From an uncultured Shinella sp. (GTDB lineage Bacteria > Pseudomonadota > Alphaproteobacteria > Rhizobiales > Rhizobiaceae): a stretch of 37,742 nucleotides of DNA. The translations under genes were made by a program, and so were the position numbers. The stretch lies in assembly GCF_946479415.1 (NCBI RefSeq), contig NZ_CAMLFY010000038.1:1-37742 (forward strand), in the 5' to 3' direction. Within the stretch, counting starts at the first letter, position 1, and every line of letters begins with the position of its first letter. Shown here in pieces: positions 36,624-37,742 of this stretch. Below the pieces are notes generated by a model, which searched no databases, was not told where the DNA came from, and saw nothing but the letters and a program-made list of their open reading frames with translations.

Positions 36624-37742
36624 AGCGCGCGGCCGGCAAACCAGCCGTTGATGCCGGCACCCAGGCCAAGCAGCACGAAAAGCACGGCACTCCAACCGAA
36701 ACTGCCCGTCCAGCCCCTGATGAGGCCGACGACCAGCGGGCCGATGGCGGCCAGGAGATAGCCGACACATTGCGCCATGCCGGAAAGATGCGCCGCGACA
36801 TGCGGATCGCGCGTGCGCAGCACGATGACGGTCATGGCGACCGCGATGAGCCCGCCCTGCCCGATGCCCTGCAAGACCGCCCAGATCCAGACCGACCAGA
36901 GCGGCGCAAACAGCAGGCCGAGCAGAGCCACCACGGCAAAGCCGCAGAGCGTGACATTGATCAACCGCTGGTCCTTGCCGCGCACGGCGAGATGCGGCGC
37001 GACGAGGCAGGCGGCGGCCTGCACCATGACGGACATGGAAACGATCGCGCCGGCCGTGACGCCATCCAGCCCACGTTCGCGCAGGATCGGCACCAGCCAG
37101 CCAAAGACGCAATAGGCGAGCGCCGATTGCAGGCCCATGAACAGCGTGACCTGCCAGGCCAGCCGGTCGCGCCAGAGACCCTCCACGCGAAAACCGGCGC
37201 GCTTGGCCTGCGTGCGGGTCGCCAGCACCTGCGGCAGCCAGAGCAGGGCGACCAGCAGCGCCGGCAGCGACCAGGCTGCCAGGGCGCCGTCCAGCGAACC
37301 GCCGAGCGCATGCTCGATGGGCAGCGTCAGGCCAGCGGCACCAGCCGCACCGGCGCAGAGCGCCATGGTGTAGCAACCGGTCATCAGCGCCGCCCGGTCG
37401 GCGAAATCGCGCTTGACGAGACCGGGTAGCAGCACATTGCCGACGGCAATCGCCGCTCCCGCCAGCGCCGTGCCGAAGAATAGCAAGGGAATGGAAGACA
37501 GGCCGCGCAGGGCCGTGCCAAACGCCACCAGCAGGATGACGGCCAGAAGCGTGCGCTCCGTGCCGATGCGCTGGGCCAGCTTTGGCGCAAGCGGCGAGAA
37601 CAGGCCGAGGCAGACGACGGGCAGGGTCGTCAGCAGGCTGGCGCCGGTGGGCGAGAGACCGAGCACGTCGCGGATTTCCGGCAGCAGGGCCGAGGCGCTG
37701 GAAAAGACCGGGCGCAGATTGAAGGCGATGAGCACGAGGCTG
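36593..37742 (-). CDS. CynX/NimT family MFS transporter (5' end outside window)
   Basis: At least 382 residues of a 12-helix transporter; the frame is open to the window edge, so the start is beyond base 37742. The conserved N-terminal pattern AFNLRPVFSSASALLPEIR identifies the cyanate/2-nitroimidazole transporter subgroup (CynX, NimT). Later segments (VLFVLLGLGAGINGWFAGRAL) are hydrophobic. The substrate is not predictable; CynX itself is a putative cyanate permease. An internal GTG at 37735 is probably not the start because family homology extends upstream of it. Confidence 0.82.
   Translation of the reverse strand, partial: SLVLIAFNLRPVFSSASALLPEIRDVLGLSPTGASLLTTLPVVCLGLFSPLAPKLAQRIGTERTLLAVILLVAFGTALRGLSSIPLLFFGTALAGAAIAVGNVLLPGLVKRDFADRAALMTGCYTMALCAGAAGAAGLTLPIEHALGGSLDGALAAWSLPALLVALLWLPQVLATRTQAKRAGFRVEGLWRDRLAWQVTLFMGLQSALAYCVFGWLVPILRERGLDGVTAGAIVSMSVMVQAAACLVAPHLAVRGKDQRLINVTLCGFAVVALLGLLFAPLWSVWIWAVLQGIGQGGLIAVAMTVIVLRTRDPHVAAHLSGMAQCVGYLLAAIGPLVVGLIRGWTGSFGWSAVLFVLLGLGAGINGWFAGRALYVNARTVEA

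Overview
The window is GC-rich, densely coding chromosomal or chromid-like DNA of an alphaproteobacterium, most probably a member of the Rhizobiaceae (Rhizobium, Ensifer, Shinella or Agrobacterium type). The evidence is the pcaQ-pcaDCHGB arrangement, a fructose ABC system that closely matches frcRBCAK of Sinorhizobium meliloti, a BA14K-family protein, a rhizobial-type nested palindromic repeat, and overall gene style. I see no insertion sequence, phage gene, CRISPR array or rRNA. The one tRNA is tRNA-Leu(CAG).

Layout. 1-6.6 kb: protocatechuate branch of the beta-ketoadipate pathway. It holds the 3' end of pobA, a BKACE/DUF849 gene behind pcaQ on the minus strand, and divergently pcaD-pcaC-pcaH-pcaG, a small secreted-protein gene and pcaB. 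6.6-13.3 kb: a tiny secreted cysteine-containing protein, a GNAT acetyltransferase, an XRE-cupin regulator, a YcaD-like MFS transporter, lepA, a flagellar-rod C-terminal-domain miniprotein, a stand-alone ATP synthase subunit a gene (atpB-like), and a SAM methyltransferase. 13.3-14.0 kb: about 700 bp without a credible gene, rich in strong hairpins and possibly a structured RNA. 14.0-17.2 kb: a flavin-binding PPOX-family protein divergent from a MocR-type regulator, a class I glutamine amidotransferase, and a second copy of the tiny secreted protein. 17.3-23.1 kb: sugar uptake locus, with fucU-like mutarotase and frcR (ROK) on the minus strand and frcB-frcC-frcA-frcK on the plus strand. 23.1-28.5 kb: pyrC, a Crp/Fnr regulator divergent from a receiver-like protein, DoxX, a SelT/SelW/SelH-type thioredoxin-like protein, a BA14K protein and a phosphohexomutase. 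28.5-31.5 kb: tRNA-Leu, an HPP-CBS membrane protein and gdhA. 31.4-33.8 kb: two tandem Rnk/GreA-C-like genes, a beta-carbonic anhydrase and a frameshifted DUF488 gene. 33.8-37.7 kb: a LysR regulator divergent from metB, a 5-formyltetrahydrofolate cyclo-ligase-like gene, and a CynX-type MFS gene that runs off the window.

How the genes work together. PobA makes protocatechuate from 4-hydroxybenzoate. PcaGH, PcaB, PcaC and PcaD convert it to beta-ketoadipate under PcaQ control. The Frc proteins import and probably phosphorylate fructose-type sugars, with a mutarotase co-transcribed with their repressor. The rest is a mix of housekeeping genes (lepA, pyrC, gdhA, tRNA-Leu, metB) and small regulatory or stress genes.

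I did not find a clearly new multi-gene system. The items most worth a second look are the orphan, divergent atpB paralogue, the pair of tiny secreted proteins sharing an identical 5' hairpin, the structured gene-free region near 13.5-13.95 kb, the BKACE gene coupled to pcaQ, and the DUF488 frameshift.
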